Below, in pieces: positions 29,372-41,168 of a stretch of DNA of 64,000 bases. The stretch spans positions 121,419 through 185,418 of the forward strand of contig JBBHKE010003242.1 of NCBI GenBank assembly GCA_037447655.1. The letters are read 5' to 3'. This DNA comes from Zygnema cylindricum (Eukaryota > Streptophyta > Zygnematophyceae > Zygnematales > Zygnemataceae). A program made the translations under genes and the position numbers. Under the pieces are notes generated by a model. It had not been told where the DNA came from, searched no databases, and was given only the letters and a program-made list of their open reading frames with translations. Within the stretch, counting starts at the first letter, position 1. Each line of letters begins with the position of its first letter.

Positions 29372-29636
29372 CATAGTTTAAAAGTAGATGAAAGTAGGCC
29401 CATACAATATGCCTATTGTATGCAAAACATATAATATGACCTTAAGACCCATATTATATTCGGACTTATTCGGACCAATTAAAACATTCAGACGAAAATA
29501 TTTTATTTACACCGTCAGATTCGGACGATCGGACGGTCGCTGATCAAAGTAGCGATATAAGAAGATCACATGAAAAGCCCATAACACAACTTACGATAAA
29601 GGCGCCTACCATAAAAACGCCTACTTTTGAACTATG
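29372..29636. mobile_element. hAT-like MITE (CATAGTT family), 265-bp deletion derivative
   Basis: Begins CATAGTTTAAAAGTAG and ends CTACTTTTGAACTATG. Flanking 8-mers ATTTATAT and GTTTATAT match at 7 of 8. Roughly half the length of the 543-bp copy at 1217. Confidence 0.75.
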
Positions 29637-29690
29637 GTTTATATGGTACTTCCAATTCGTTTTTTAGATTATTAAACCTGCATTCCAAAT

Positions 29691-31309
29691 CATAGTTCAA
29701 AAGTAGGTGGCGGTACACCCATACAATATGCATATTGTATGCAAAACATACAATATGCCGTTAAGACCCATATTGTATTAGCCACACAATGAAATAAAAT
29801 AGGAACAGGGTTGAGTTGCACATCGATCGATAGAGAATCAAACGACATGTCTAAATTTTGAAAAAAAATCGGACAAAAAAAAATATTTCTAAGATTTTTG
29901 AGGGACTTTTTATTTAAACAGTCAAATTTGGACGATCGCACGGTCGCTGATCAAAGTAGGCGATTTAAAAACAAAGCCCATAACACAACTTACGAAAAGA
30001 CATCTGTCATATTAGCGTCTGCAATTTTGAGGGCCACACTAAATAAAGCCTCAAATTGACCAACCAGGCAGTACGAGACGATAAAAAAAAAAATACCACA
30101 CTGCCAAAAACCCTACCAAAACCTACGGACCAACCCCGTTGGTGGCTGCAAAACAACTTTCCGAAAAAGCTATGAACTGTCCGTACTCTCTCTCGTCGCA
30201 CTCTCACCGCTCTCGACCGCGCTCATTTTAACTCCATCACAATTATTTCACTCCACCGCATGCATTTCACTCCACCGCACGCATTTCAGCCCTCCACGTC
30301 TTCTCCATAAATTACCGTGATTTACGCTAATCAGGAATTTGGAAATTTTGAAGAACAACATACATTCTACTTGTTTAAGTATGGTAATTTGGATCTTTGA
30401 AAAAAAAATGTCAGTTGCAAAAATGCTTACACTAATATAGGTCACCGTACAAAACCTGACAAATCGTACAATAATCGAAACGTTCACACGATCGAAACGC
30501 GGCTGTCAGACGAATATGTGTGAACGGGATTTTTTACGACATGGTTTTTTTCCCTTTTTAGAATGCACATTCTCATGCGTCCGCGGTTACTAAAACTAAT
30601 TTATTGTACTTTTTAACTTAAAAAGGTACATTTATGTACGGTCTGACACTGACCGTACACCACTCTATTTAAGAGACAACGTACTTTCATTTTTTACGGT
30701 ACTTGGAAAATAGCCCTAATTAGAGTAATGAAAAATATAGAATAAACTACGCTATTTGCGAATTTAAAAAAAACCGGAAAGGAATTAGTCGACACTACGC
30801 TAATAGCGATTGGCGGTGTAGTGAACTTGAGAACCGCATATAGGCGGTGCAGTGAACTAGAGAACCGCATATAGTGTTTCCTTACATTTTATGCCATGCT
30901 GGGATGTTGCCTTAACTGTATTCCTTTCTTTGGCAGTTTTTAGTTTGTGGCCGGTTTGCTGGATCTGTAATCTACTTTTTTTTTTTTTTTTTCCCGTGGT
31001 TCATTCACGGTAGTTCATTCACGGTAGTTCATTCACGGTAGAAATTTTGTTTGGTTGCCCGTCCGCGTTTTTTTTTTTCCCGGTTTTTTTTCCCACGGAA
31101 TGTCATCCTACGCCGTGTCAGTTCGCTAAAAAATTTCGTCTGGCGGCGTGCGCTGTACTTTGATCTTACGTCAGATTCAGACGTTCGTACAGGAGTGTGC
31201 ACGACGCACACACATACAGTATGCATACGTTGCGCGAGTTTTGTGCAAAGTTTTGTGCGCCTACCAAAGGCCTACCATAAAAAAGCCTACCTTTGAAGTT
31301 TGAACTATG
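29691..31309. mobile_element. hAT-like element (CATAGTT family), 1.6 kb, with nested insertion
   Basis: Starts CATAGTTCAAAAGTAGG and ends CCTTTGAAGTTTGAACTATG. It is enlarged by inner sequence that includes a TACACCG-type MITE end (CGATTGGCGGTGTA, to 30820). Preceded by TTCCAAAT and followed by TTCCAAAC. Confidence 0.65.
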
Positions 31310-31316
31310 TTCCAAA

Positions 31317-31773
31317 CATAGTTAAAAAGTAGGCGTTTTTTGGTAGGCCTTTTGTAGGCCGCCTTTAGCGTAAGTTGTGTTACGGGCTTTCCATGTGATC
31401 TTCTTAGATCGCTACTTTCATCAGCGACCGTCCGATCGTCCGAATCTGACGATAGTTCTATCGTAAGTTGTGTTATGGGCTTTTCATGTGATCTTCTAAG
31501 ATCGTTACTTTCATCAACGACCGTCAGATCGTCCAAATCTGACGGTTTAAATAAAAAGTCGCTCAAAACTCACAGAAAAAGATTTTTTTGTCCGATTTTT
31601 TTTTCAAATTTAGACATGACGTTTAATTCTCTATCGATCCATGTGCAACTCAACCCTGTTACTATTTTATTTCATTTTGCGGCCAATACAATATGGGTCT
31701 TAAGGCTATATTGTATGTTTTACATACAATAGGCATATTGTATGGGCGTACGGTCACCTACTTTTGAACTATG
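31317..31773. mobile_element. hAT-like MITE (CATAGTT family), inserted directly beside another
   Basis: Starts CATAGTTAAAAAGTAGG and ends CTACTTTTGAACTATG, followed by GTTCCAAAT. The TTCCAAA target word occurs before, between and after this and the preceding element. Confidence 0.75.
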
Positions 31774-31819
31774 GTTCCAAATCCCTCCCTCCGTCCACTT
31801 TCATCCGAAGTCGAAAGTC

Positions 31820-32273
31820 GCCCATCTCCAGCGTGACGTGACATACCGTACTCCTCCCAGCATCGTCGCCCCCTCTTTCGAAACGTAACGTAACGCCTTC
31901 GTCCTCCTCACAGAGTGTGACGTGACATCTTCTATGCTTCATTTTTTCTCGGCAGAGCGTGACGTGACACCTTTTTCTCGCCCTCTCCCGCGTCCTCTCC
32001 TGTAGCCAGCAGTTGAATCTTCTCTTCTCACGGAAAAAGCATGTAAAGCATAATAAATAATAGCTATGTTAAATAGCTTTTTTATTTGTATCCGGCAATG
32101 TAGTATTCGACTTTCCTCACAGAGTGTGACGTGACATCTTCTATTTTCATTTTCTCTGCAGAGCGTGACGTGACACTTTTTCCTCGCCCTCTCCTGCTTC
32201 CTTCTCCTGTAGCCTGCAGTTTAACCTTCTCTTCTCACGGACAAGCATGTAAAAAGTAGAATAAATAATAGCT
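31820..32273 (+). promoter_or_regulatory. Upstream region with five TGACGTGACA motifs and a tandem duplication of about 207 bp
   Basis: TGACGTGACA occurs at 31834, 31918, 31960, 32127 and 32166. The segment from about 31907 is duplicated from about 32114 (offset 206-209 bp), including the motif pair and a TATGTTAAATAGC block. TGACG is the core of plant TGA-type bZIP sites and resembles CRE. The region lies just upstream of the zinc-knuckle gene and is its likely promoter. Regulation by bZIP factors is inferred. Confidence 0.5.
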
Positions 32274-35200
32274 ATGTTAAATAGCTTTTTTATTTGTATC
32301 CGGCAATGTAATATTCGACTTTCCAATCATTTTATCTACAGTCACTTAATTAGTGGCAGTGTCGTACGGCTCCCTTCTTATTCTTTTCCTAAGATTCTTA
32401 GGAATACTCCTAAGATTCTTAATAAAAGAATTTCCCGCAATTTACAGCCGTTTTGTGCTCTTTCTAAGGGAAAATTTTCGAAGGGAATAGAAGAATCTGC
32501 TGGATCCAAGGGATTTTCGGTGAGACAAAAGTTTGCATGAGAAAATATCTTGGTTTTTATTCGCAATATCTGAATTGGTACCATTTTTCTGTTTAACATA
32601 AGTTTTTTTTACTCGCATTATACCTTATGGTTGCATGTCTTTCATTTAGGTTTGTTTTTGTGACAAAATGACCATTAGTATTAAATGTTCGAATGCTTCT
32701 TTTATATTATTCAGGTTTGATGCTTAGTGTAGCTATTTGAAAAATGTTGCAAATTTGCGCAAATTCACAGTTTAGAGTGCAGTATCGCTACACTGATTAT
32801 ATAGTTTATAGTACACAGCCCTCTCCCTCTCCCTCTCCCTCTCCCTCTCCCTCTCCCTCTCCCTCTCCCTCTCCCTCTCCCTCTCCCTCTCCCTCTCCCT
32901 CTCCCTCTCCCTCTCCCTCTCCCTCTCCCTCTCCCTCTCCCTCTCCCTCGCCCTCGCCCTCGCCCTCGCCCTCGCCCTCGCCCTCGCCCTCGCCCTCCCC
33001 CTCCCCCTCCCCCTCCCCCTCCCCCTCCCCCTCCCCCTATACTGTGTATCGCTATCAGTAATGATGTTTTTTTCCCCTCCTAAAACATATTTTCTCCTTT
33101 GCCTACGTGTCTGATGTCTGATTAGAGACCGCCAATCGGAAGGTTGACATCTTGCCTTTCAATCGCAGCCGTCAAACAATCTCTCTCTATGTGAAATGAG
33201 TTTTACCTGGGAAATGTGTTAAAGCTTGCTTCTCTTTCTCCCAGAGGCGTTTTTAAAAACTTTCTAAACCAATTTCTGGTTGTCTATGTCAATATGCAAC
33301 CACTAATTACTGTTTTTATGAATGTTAAATAATGAATGCTATCAATTGTGCTACTTTTACATTAATTCCATTCCGTAGTTCTATCAATCCATTTATGGCA
33401 ACTCTGTTAGTTTTCATTCTCTAAATTCTCAACTTTCGTCCTATGCTGACTTATCAGATTTTTTATTTTTCCTTTCTTTTGCGTTTTCTCTATACTCAGC
33501 CGGAGTTTGATCCTTTAGAGCTTTTCTATGACCTCAACACTAAACAGCAGAATTTGTAAGATTCTCTCATCGACCTTTTAAAATGCAATTTCAATGCACT
33601 AGGCAAGTTTGCTACTATGCCACATTGGTTTTTCTTTTCAAGCGTTAATAAGCGATAGAAAACCACGTTAACAAGGTCATTCATAGTAAATGTCTTGCAA
33701 GACATTTTTTGTATACTCATTCTGTAGTAGTTAATTATGCACCAGGTAACTCCTTAGTGTTGTATGAGGCTAGGATCTTATAAGAAAACAGAATGTTTAA
33801 GAGGATTCAACTGAACTGTAACCAGAACTTCAAACTACGATGGAGGAGTTGGAAGGGAGACGGAGACAATGTTGGAGGCACCTTGCCAGGCTTGTAAAGG
33901 AAAGGGATATCATCATTGTCCTGAGTGCGAGATGGTGTTAAGACCAACTTGTACCACTTGCCACGGAACGGTTAGCATCCATGTCCCCTTCACACCAATA
34001 TCGACATCACCTATTTCCTTATCCTTTGTCATTAATTTTTGGATTTTTTTGCGCTTGTGTGACTCACTCCTTCGAGCAATGTCTGAATGCTTGCTATTCT
34101 TCTTTATGTTTATTTATTGTTGTGTTCCCTTTATTGTTGCATTCCGACTTTGCTGCTTGCTACCACAAAATGTTCTGTATGTTTCACACATCTATATGAA
34201 AAACCAACTCGGCTGGGAAAATTGGCCCAAACAGGGGAGAGTGCTATGTGAAGAATGTCGAGGAAATCAACTCGTACGGATGAAGGCCAGTCCGAGTGTT
34301 TGGGAGCTTCCTGTGTGAGTGCTTGTATCGCATACTTCCATTTTTTCATTATCAAGAATCATTGAAAGGTTAATTAGCTCTCGATTTATGCCTTTCTTTG
34401 AAGTTAATTGCAAATTGCGTGGAGGACAAGGCGAAATGTATATATTCGTTGACTTTATGAAGTTCTCAAGATTGTTCATTTTCGTGAGCTCCTGACTTTG
34501 ATCTAATAATGTTATGTTGTTAACAACCTGAATGTTTCATGGTTGCTAACATTGTTTGTTAGAGCTGTCAGATGATGAGGCAAATGTTTTGGAATTCAGT
34601 GTTGTTGAGCGGGCATTTGATTCAGGAACCTGAAGAAAGAGCAGTGTTTCACATTGTATCGGTTACACAACTGGTAATCGGTGATACAAACTTCTGTTAT
34701 CTATTGATCCAAAGGTTCCTTATGCACGGACTAGTATAATCGGTACAGAAAAGTATTGTAAAATGGTGGTTGGCCATGGATGACTACCCAAGTATTATGT
34801 TCTTGAATCCTGGATTTTGTGAATTCATTAATTTGTCTACTTTTCTTATAAAAAGAAAATCACCATCGATAAGTTTCGATATGTATATCTGTCTAGTCAA
34901 CGGTTATCGACAACCCCAAAATTACCGATTACCGAATTTCAGAAAGGCGTGACCAATATGAAATTCTTAGGAAGAGAGTTCGCATGCTAATCGGCACATG
35001 CTGTTGATGAAATCAAGTGAAATATTGAGCCAATTTGGGTAAAATTGGAACCCATGTTTGTTTAGGACTATGAAGCCAATTGTATTTGTGTTGCGCAATT
35101 CATCCATGTAACTTAGTTTACCTTTGCGAACCTATGCACGGCTCGTGTTTAGGATGTTCAGCAAGTTAAAAATGTTGAAACTGAGGTTTTTCGTCAGGAT

Positions 35201-37040
35201 AGTACATGCTTGATCCTGTTTGTTTACTAAAATTTGCATTTGTTCTAATTTTGCAGAAAATCTCTTGCTTCGCTAGAAGATGAGGACATAGAGGCCATGC
35301 CAAACCCTGTTCGAAAAGCTTCCCGAAAAGCTTCCCGTCGCATATATGGGCCTCTATCTCCAGAGCTTCGGGCCAAAATCAGTCAACGACTGAAAGAATA
35401 TGAAGGAAAAACAGGTTCTATGTCCAAAAGGATTAAGCACATTCTATCCACTCCAGCTCTCCGTACTCAATTGCGGGAGGCACAACAGGCAGGTGCATTG
35501 ACTTACAGTTCATCTCTTTGGAATAATTGAGAGGTACACCTTGTAACGCCAATACAGTTAATGTTTTTTTCAACTGTCAAACTCATTTTGTTTTGTGAAC
35601 ACTTGTCGGATTTGTATGTAACAATGACTGATCAAAAGGTAAGACTCTTAACCTTTTGATCTCTATTTTCTGTTGAACAACCTGGCAAGAGTGCATGCAG
35701 AAAAACGAGTTTGAGGGACAAGAAAAAACATGAACTTTAATACTAATACACAGAGTAGCTTAGAAAACTAATCTTGTCCCATTACAAGTAAGTATTCTTG
35801 TGGCACGAATATCACAGTCTGTAAGGTATCTCCTCTGTCCTCTGGAACCGGATATGATCATATGAGCAAAGAGGATTTACCATGTGTCCTTAACAATGGA
35901 CCACGAAATGGGATTCTGCTTGTTATTCGAACTAACTTGTGTTTGATATTCTGCATTCAGTTTGTTTGTGAAAAATCACAAGTCTCCTCTGGTTTGTCAG
36001 TTGTCTCATGTGTTTCGAGGTATTGCTCGTGGCTCATTTCAGAAACCAAAAGAGAGTCAGGCTTGGCGTGAGAATATGTCCAAGCGCATGAAATCAGTAT
36101 ATTTGGACCCTTTACTCCGACAAAAATTGAGTTTGTCAAAGAAAGGTAAGTTTGAAGGAACGTTTTTTTTTTTTTTTGCAACGTTTTTTGCAACAACGTT
36201 TTGTTATTGGCACAATACAACGCAATAGTTCAAGTGCATTTCATTTACTTTTGCTTTAACTTTTGGAAGATAATAAGCAATTTCGTACATGTATCTTCAG
36301 CCCATGACTGCATAATGGCGACTTTCTGTTCCTAGAAACCTGATTTGGCTTTTAGTGGACATTTTTTTTCGTGGTAATGATAATGATGTTTATTGATGGT
36401 TAGTAAGTCGCCCCTTTTTTACGCAGGAGTTAAACCACAGTGTTCTGTCTGTGGTCAAAAAGGTCACCGGAAAACTTTTTGTCCTACTCTAGGATTTATG
36501 CCAAAACAGAAGAAATTACAACTTTCTGTTGGACTGAAGAAAAAGACGAGGAGATGCACCAATTGCGGTGAAACAGGCCATAACAGGGCTACTTGTCCAG
36601 TGAGTAAAAATATTTATGTAAAAAATCCAACGGTAACGATTCAGCAATCGGAGTCGATTCACAAAACATATGTACAGTCAAAGGCTTATAAATGTAGTTT
36701 GTGCAATTCAAAAGACCACACGAAAAGAAAATGTCATTTTATAATTGATAAAAACGTTACACACAAAATAGAAAATACCCTTGAGCTTGATGGAAGTTCG
36801 GAGAAAAAGAATTCAATTCACTTAAATCGTGACATGAGAGAGGGAGAGAGAGAAGAAAGGAGAGAGAGAGGAGGGAGGGATAGAGAGAGAAGGGGAGGGA
36901 GAGAGGGAGAGAGAGAGAGTTTAAATGTCGCACATAACGAGACTGGGAAGAAGGAAGTCAGCAAAAGTAAGAACTCGGTGATTAGATGTAGCCTGTGTGG
37001 AAATACAGGCCATAATCGAAGAACTTGTAAAATTATATAG
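32274..37040 (+). CDS. DnaJ-type zinc domain / NUMOD3-like / four-zinc-knuckle protein, 7 exons
   Basis: Exons: 32274-32519, 33500-33555, 33826-33970, 34235-34314, 35257-35492, 36020-36145, 36427-37040; about 500 aa. Residues 121-159 hold four CxxC pairs (C121/C124, C132/C135, C143/C146, C154/C157) with CKGKG and CHGTGRVLC, as in DnaJ-type cysteine-rich domains. Residues about 195-297 hold basic repeats such as PLSPELRAKIS and LRQKLSLSKKG, resembling NUMOD3 modules of homing nucleases. No GIY-YIG or HNH nuclease core is visible. Four CX2CX4HX4C zinc knuckles follow, the first at 302-315 and the last at the C-terminus, suggesting RNA or single-stranded DNA binding. The N-terminus is basic and hydroxylated, transit-peptide-like. 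The start ATG lies in a duplicated segment and is uncertain. The exon 6 acceptor could instead be nearer 35999. A GA-rich in-frame tract (36836-36918) encodes an Arg/Glu/Gly stretch. Function unknown. Confidence 0.75.
32819..33037. repeat. Three-block hexamer array (CCCTCT, CCCTCG, CCCTCC)
   Basis: About 21 CCCTCT units, then about 8 CCCTCG units, then about 7 CCCTCC units, each block homogeneous, within intron 1 of the zinc-knuckle gene. It is pyrimidine-rich on the sense strand. Confidence 0.95.
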
Positions 37041-37389
37041 AAGTTATAAAGAAGTTAAAAAGAAATTTTAAAGAAATTATATAAAAATTATTATATAATT
37101 ATAAAGGCATTGTCATGTACAAATTGTTTTGTGGAAAATCTATTCTTATTGCAAGCAAGAAAATGTGGGAAAGTCAACACAAGTATTTCATACAATATTG
37201 GATTAAAGACAAAACTGAAAACAAAAGTCCAAAATAGAATGAGACAAGAGAGAAAGTAGCTCCAAAATTGCCATAATTGGTTCTCTTAAAATGAAAAAAG
37301 GTAGTTTAAGAGTTCCTCTCGGAAATTGAGAAACTTGACAAAAAACAGAAAAGACAAAAAGTGCTCTAGGAAGAGTCGAGAGTTAAGCA

Positions 37390-38065
37390 AAGGGACAGCA
37401 GAGGAACCTAGGGGGAGGGGGGACAAGAGGGAGGGGGGGGGCAAGAGGGAGGGGGGTCAATAGGGAGGGGGGGCAAGAGGGAGAGGGGGAAGGAGAGGAA
37501 GAGCGAAAGGGAGAGGAAGAGTGAGAGGGGGAGGGAGAGGAAGAGCGAAAGGGAGAGGAAGAGTGAGAGGAAGAGGGAGATGGAGTGGGAGGGACGGAGA
37601 AGGAGAGGGAGAAGGAGAGAGAGAGGGAGGGAGGGAGAGGGAGAGGGAGGGAGAGGGAGGGAGAGGGAAAGAGGGAGAGAGGGAGGGAGGGAGGGACGGA
37701 TGGAGGAAGGGAGGGAGGAGGGGGAGAAGGGAGGGAAGTAGGGGGAGGGGGGAGAGGGGGAGGGGGAGGGAGAGGGGGGAAGAGGGAGAGGGGGAGGGGG
37801 GAGAGGGGGAGGGGGAGGGAGAGGGGGGAAGAGGGAGAGGGGGAGGGAAGGCGGAGGGGGGCGAGGGGGGTGCTAGAAGAGGAGGGAGCGAGGGAGGGAA
37901 AGAGAGGGGAGGGCAAGGTGGGAGAGAGTGATGGAAAGGGAGGGGGAGAGGAAAGGGAGGGGAAGAAGGGGACGAGGGGGCGAGGGCAGGGCAGGGCAGG
38001 GCAAGGGGGAAGTCGGAAAGGGAAGAGAGGGGAGAGGGGGAGAGGGGGAAAAGGGCAACGTAGAG
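37390..38065. repeat. GA/G-rich tract of about 675 bp
   Basis: Variable GGGAGAGG, GGGGGAGG and AGGAAGAG units downstream of the zinc-knuckle gene. The long open frames on both strands reflect composition only. Confidence 0.9.
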
Positions 38066-38199
38066 AACGAAAGAAAGAATGAAAAAAATTCGATCGTGTT
38101 GCCTGATACTGGAATCCTAGATTCTAGGCTACACAAGAAAGAGAGAATTTGGAAGTTTTAGATGGTGTATACTGGTCATGGACAATTAACAAAGGTTAT

Positions 38200-39000
38200 T
38201 TCCAACATTCTCCTCTTTTGTTAAAAATGAAAGTGGAGATCGATGGGCCTTTGGTGAGGAAATCAACTACACCCGCCCATTGTTAACTCCTGAAAATTGT
38301 TCGACTCCTGGAAGTTTTCACTCCTGAAAAATGTTTAATCTAATAACTATGGGCGGTGTAGCTTGATGGAGGTGTACCAATAGAGGAATTTGACGGTGTC
38401 ATCTTAGACTTGTCTAGTGCAAAGTGCCATTAAATACCAATATGTTTGTTGTGATGACCTTGCAAAAATAGATAGGGTACCCGAAGAATGCGTGTAAATA
38501 GGAGTGGCGAGATGTGTGTAGAAAGGTGTGCCCACAAATTGGGAAAGTAAAGATTGGCAAAGAGGGAATGAAGCCAAGTGTTTTTTTTTTCAATGAAGAC
38601 AGTTTTTTTTTTTTCCCCCTAAATGACAAAGGTGGCAGCGGTATACTCAGCCAAATTGCACCAAGTTCCCCATGAGACCAAGAGCACCAAGAGAGTAAGT
38701 TCATCATGAGAGTCGAGGTTGTAGATCATTGTGGAAATTTGAGATGGTCATCAAGGACAAAAAAGCTACATGGCTTCTTTAGTGGCAAAGATGAGGCCCT
38801 TCTTGGAGTTGTCTTCACATAGTAGAGAATGTTGATTCATGCAGCGTAGAGAGGCTCAAGAGATAAATATCTCCCACTAAGAGTAAAACATGCAGTGGAG
38901 ATGGACAACCGGAGACAAGATCACCTTCCTAAATAGAACCAAAGAGGTCGACTGTTGAAAAGATGTACCAAAGGTGAGAGGGACAGGATTCAAACTTCTG
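38200..39000 (-). pseudogene. Decayed Ty1/copia-like RNase H remnant
   Basis: On the minus strand, fragments resemble the end of copia polyproteins: FTLSG near 38890, ATKEAM followed by a stop near 38775, a LGAIWL-like piece near 38660 and DFLTKG near 38255. Spacing is stretched and frames are broken, so this is a relic if correct. The assignment rests on short motifs only. Confidence 0.4.
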
Positions 39001-39209
39001 AAAAGAGGAACCAAAGGAGGTCGGAGGGACGGATCTTGTTTCCGGCACATAATTGAGTGCTCTCTTTAACACAAAGAGTTGATCTGGAGTGGAATTTTAC
39101 AATCTTAAGCTTTTGGAAAGAAATGAGATCACCGATCGCTGAAATCTCATGATTGAAAAAAACAGGGACGAGCTTTTTTATAACGATTTCAAAATATAAA
39201 ATCTCACTT

Positions 39210-41130
39210 TTAAAATCTGCTAAATAACGGATCACTAACATGACATCTCACAAATCCCGAAGCTCCCCCATAAGCTATCCAATCGTGAAAATTACCATTA
39301 GGGTTCCATTTAATTTTATGTATCGCCACTATTTCCGGTAAATTCACCCAATTCCTAACTCCAGAGAAACACGACCCTTTCATTTCTACAAAACTACCTC
39401 TCTTCGGAGGCATAGAAACCACAGTTTTTACGGTTTTCAAAGCAGTTTTATTCCCTCCTCCATCTCTACTACCCCCTCTACCTCTCCCTCTTCCAGTTCC
39501 TCGTCCACTTCCTCTTCCTCTACCTCTTCTCCCTCTCCCTCTTCCTCTTCCTGTAGGTGAAGTGTCAATCTCAACCAAGGCAGTATTGGGGTCAAATTCT
39601 CCATCCTCCTCCTCCTCTACCTCTTCCTCCTCCCCTTCCACTTCCTCCAATTCCTCTTCCTCCTCTCCCCCATAGCTCCACTCTCCATCCCCAAATTTCC
39701 GACCATTCTTCCCCTTACCAATTCTAGAACTTACTCGCCTGGAACTCCCACCACTCTCACCCCCTCTCCCTCCCCCCCCCCCTCTCCCTCTCCCTCTCCC
39801 CCTCCCACCCTTTATCAAAATTTGACTCTCTGCGTTACCCTTCTCCTCTCCCCTTTCCTCTCCCTCTCCCCCTCCAACTCCCATCCTCTCTCCCCTCACT
39901 CCCTCCACCTCCGTGATTTCCGTCCCTTGGATCATTTTATTTGAGGTCTCGATGTTTTCCTCCGACTCGTTATTCTCATTTCCTTCCAAAAGTTTTAAGG
40001 GACCTTTTTCTTTACTACCAAAAAATCCACCTAAGATATAGTGTGGTTCCCGATTTCTCGAGTGGTAGTGAGAAGAAAGCCACCTTAGAGTCAACTGGGA
40101 AAAAACAAAAAAGAAAAACAACAGGTTTCAAAAATAAAATTGTTTGAACAAAAATAAAATAAGGAAATAAAAAAAAGGAGAAACAGACGATTTCAAAGAA
40201 GGCGTTATTAATAAGATATGCATCAAATTTCAAAGTTTGTCAAGTTGGGAGAAAATTGAATTTTTGCGTTGGGAAAAGGAAAAAAATCTTATATATATCA
40301 TGCCTTTGCTTCCAAGAAAAGACAAAACTGATAATGGCCAATAACTAAAAACTAGAAGATATAAAAAAGTTATTTAACAATAGTCCACGATAAAACTCAA
40401 CAAAGTTAAAATAAAAATGAAAACTGCAAAAGTAAAAAATAGTTATTAACTGAAAACTGAAAGCCGAAATCTAAACAGAGGAAGATAAAAATAGATAAAA
40501 CAAACAAAATCACCTGGAAGTGCTGCAGAGTACCATCTGCTGAACCGTAGGCAATTTGCCCTGAAAAAAAACAACAATAAAATAAATTAAAAGCAATAAT
40601 AATAAATGAACAAAATCTAAGTTCAAGCTCCCTACAAATCCTCACTAAGTTGAGAGAGGGGGAGGGGGAGGGGGGGGGGGGGGGGAGAGGGAGAGGGAGA
40701 GGGAGAGGGAGAGGGAGAGGGAGAGGGAGAGGGAGAGGGAGAGGGAGAGGGAGAGGGAGAGGGAGAGGGAGAGGGAGAGGGAGAGGGAGAGGGAGAGGGA
40801 GAGGGAGAGGGAGAGGGAGAGGGAGAGGGAGAGGGAGAGGGAGAGGGAGAGGGAGAGGGAGAGGGAGAGGGAGAGGGAGAGGGAGAGGGAGAGGGAGAGG
40901 GAGAGGGAGAGGGAGAGGGAGAGGGAGAGGGAGAGGGAGAGGGAGAGGGAGAGGGAGAGGGAGAGGAGAGGGAGAGGGAGAGGGAGAGGGAGAGGGAGAG
41001 GGAGAGGGAGAGGGAGAGGGAGAGGGAGAGGGAGAGGGAGAGGGAGAGGGAGAGGGAGAGGGAGAGGGAGAGGGAGAGGGAGAGGGAGAGGGAGAGGGAG
41101 AGGGAGAGGGGAGAGGGAGAGGGAGAGGGA

Positions 41131-41168
<38 letters not shown>

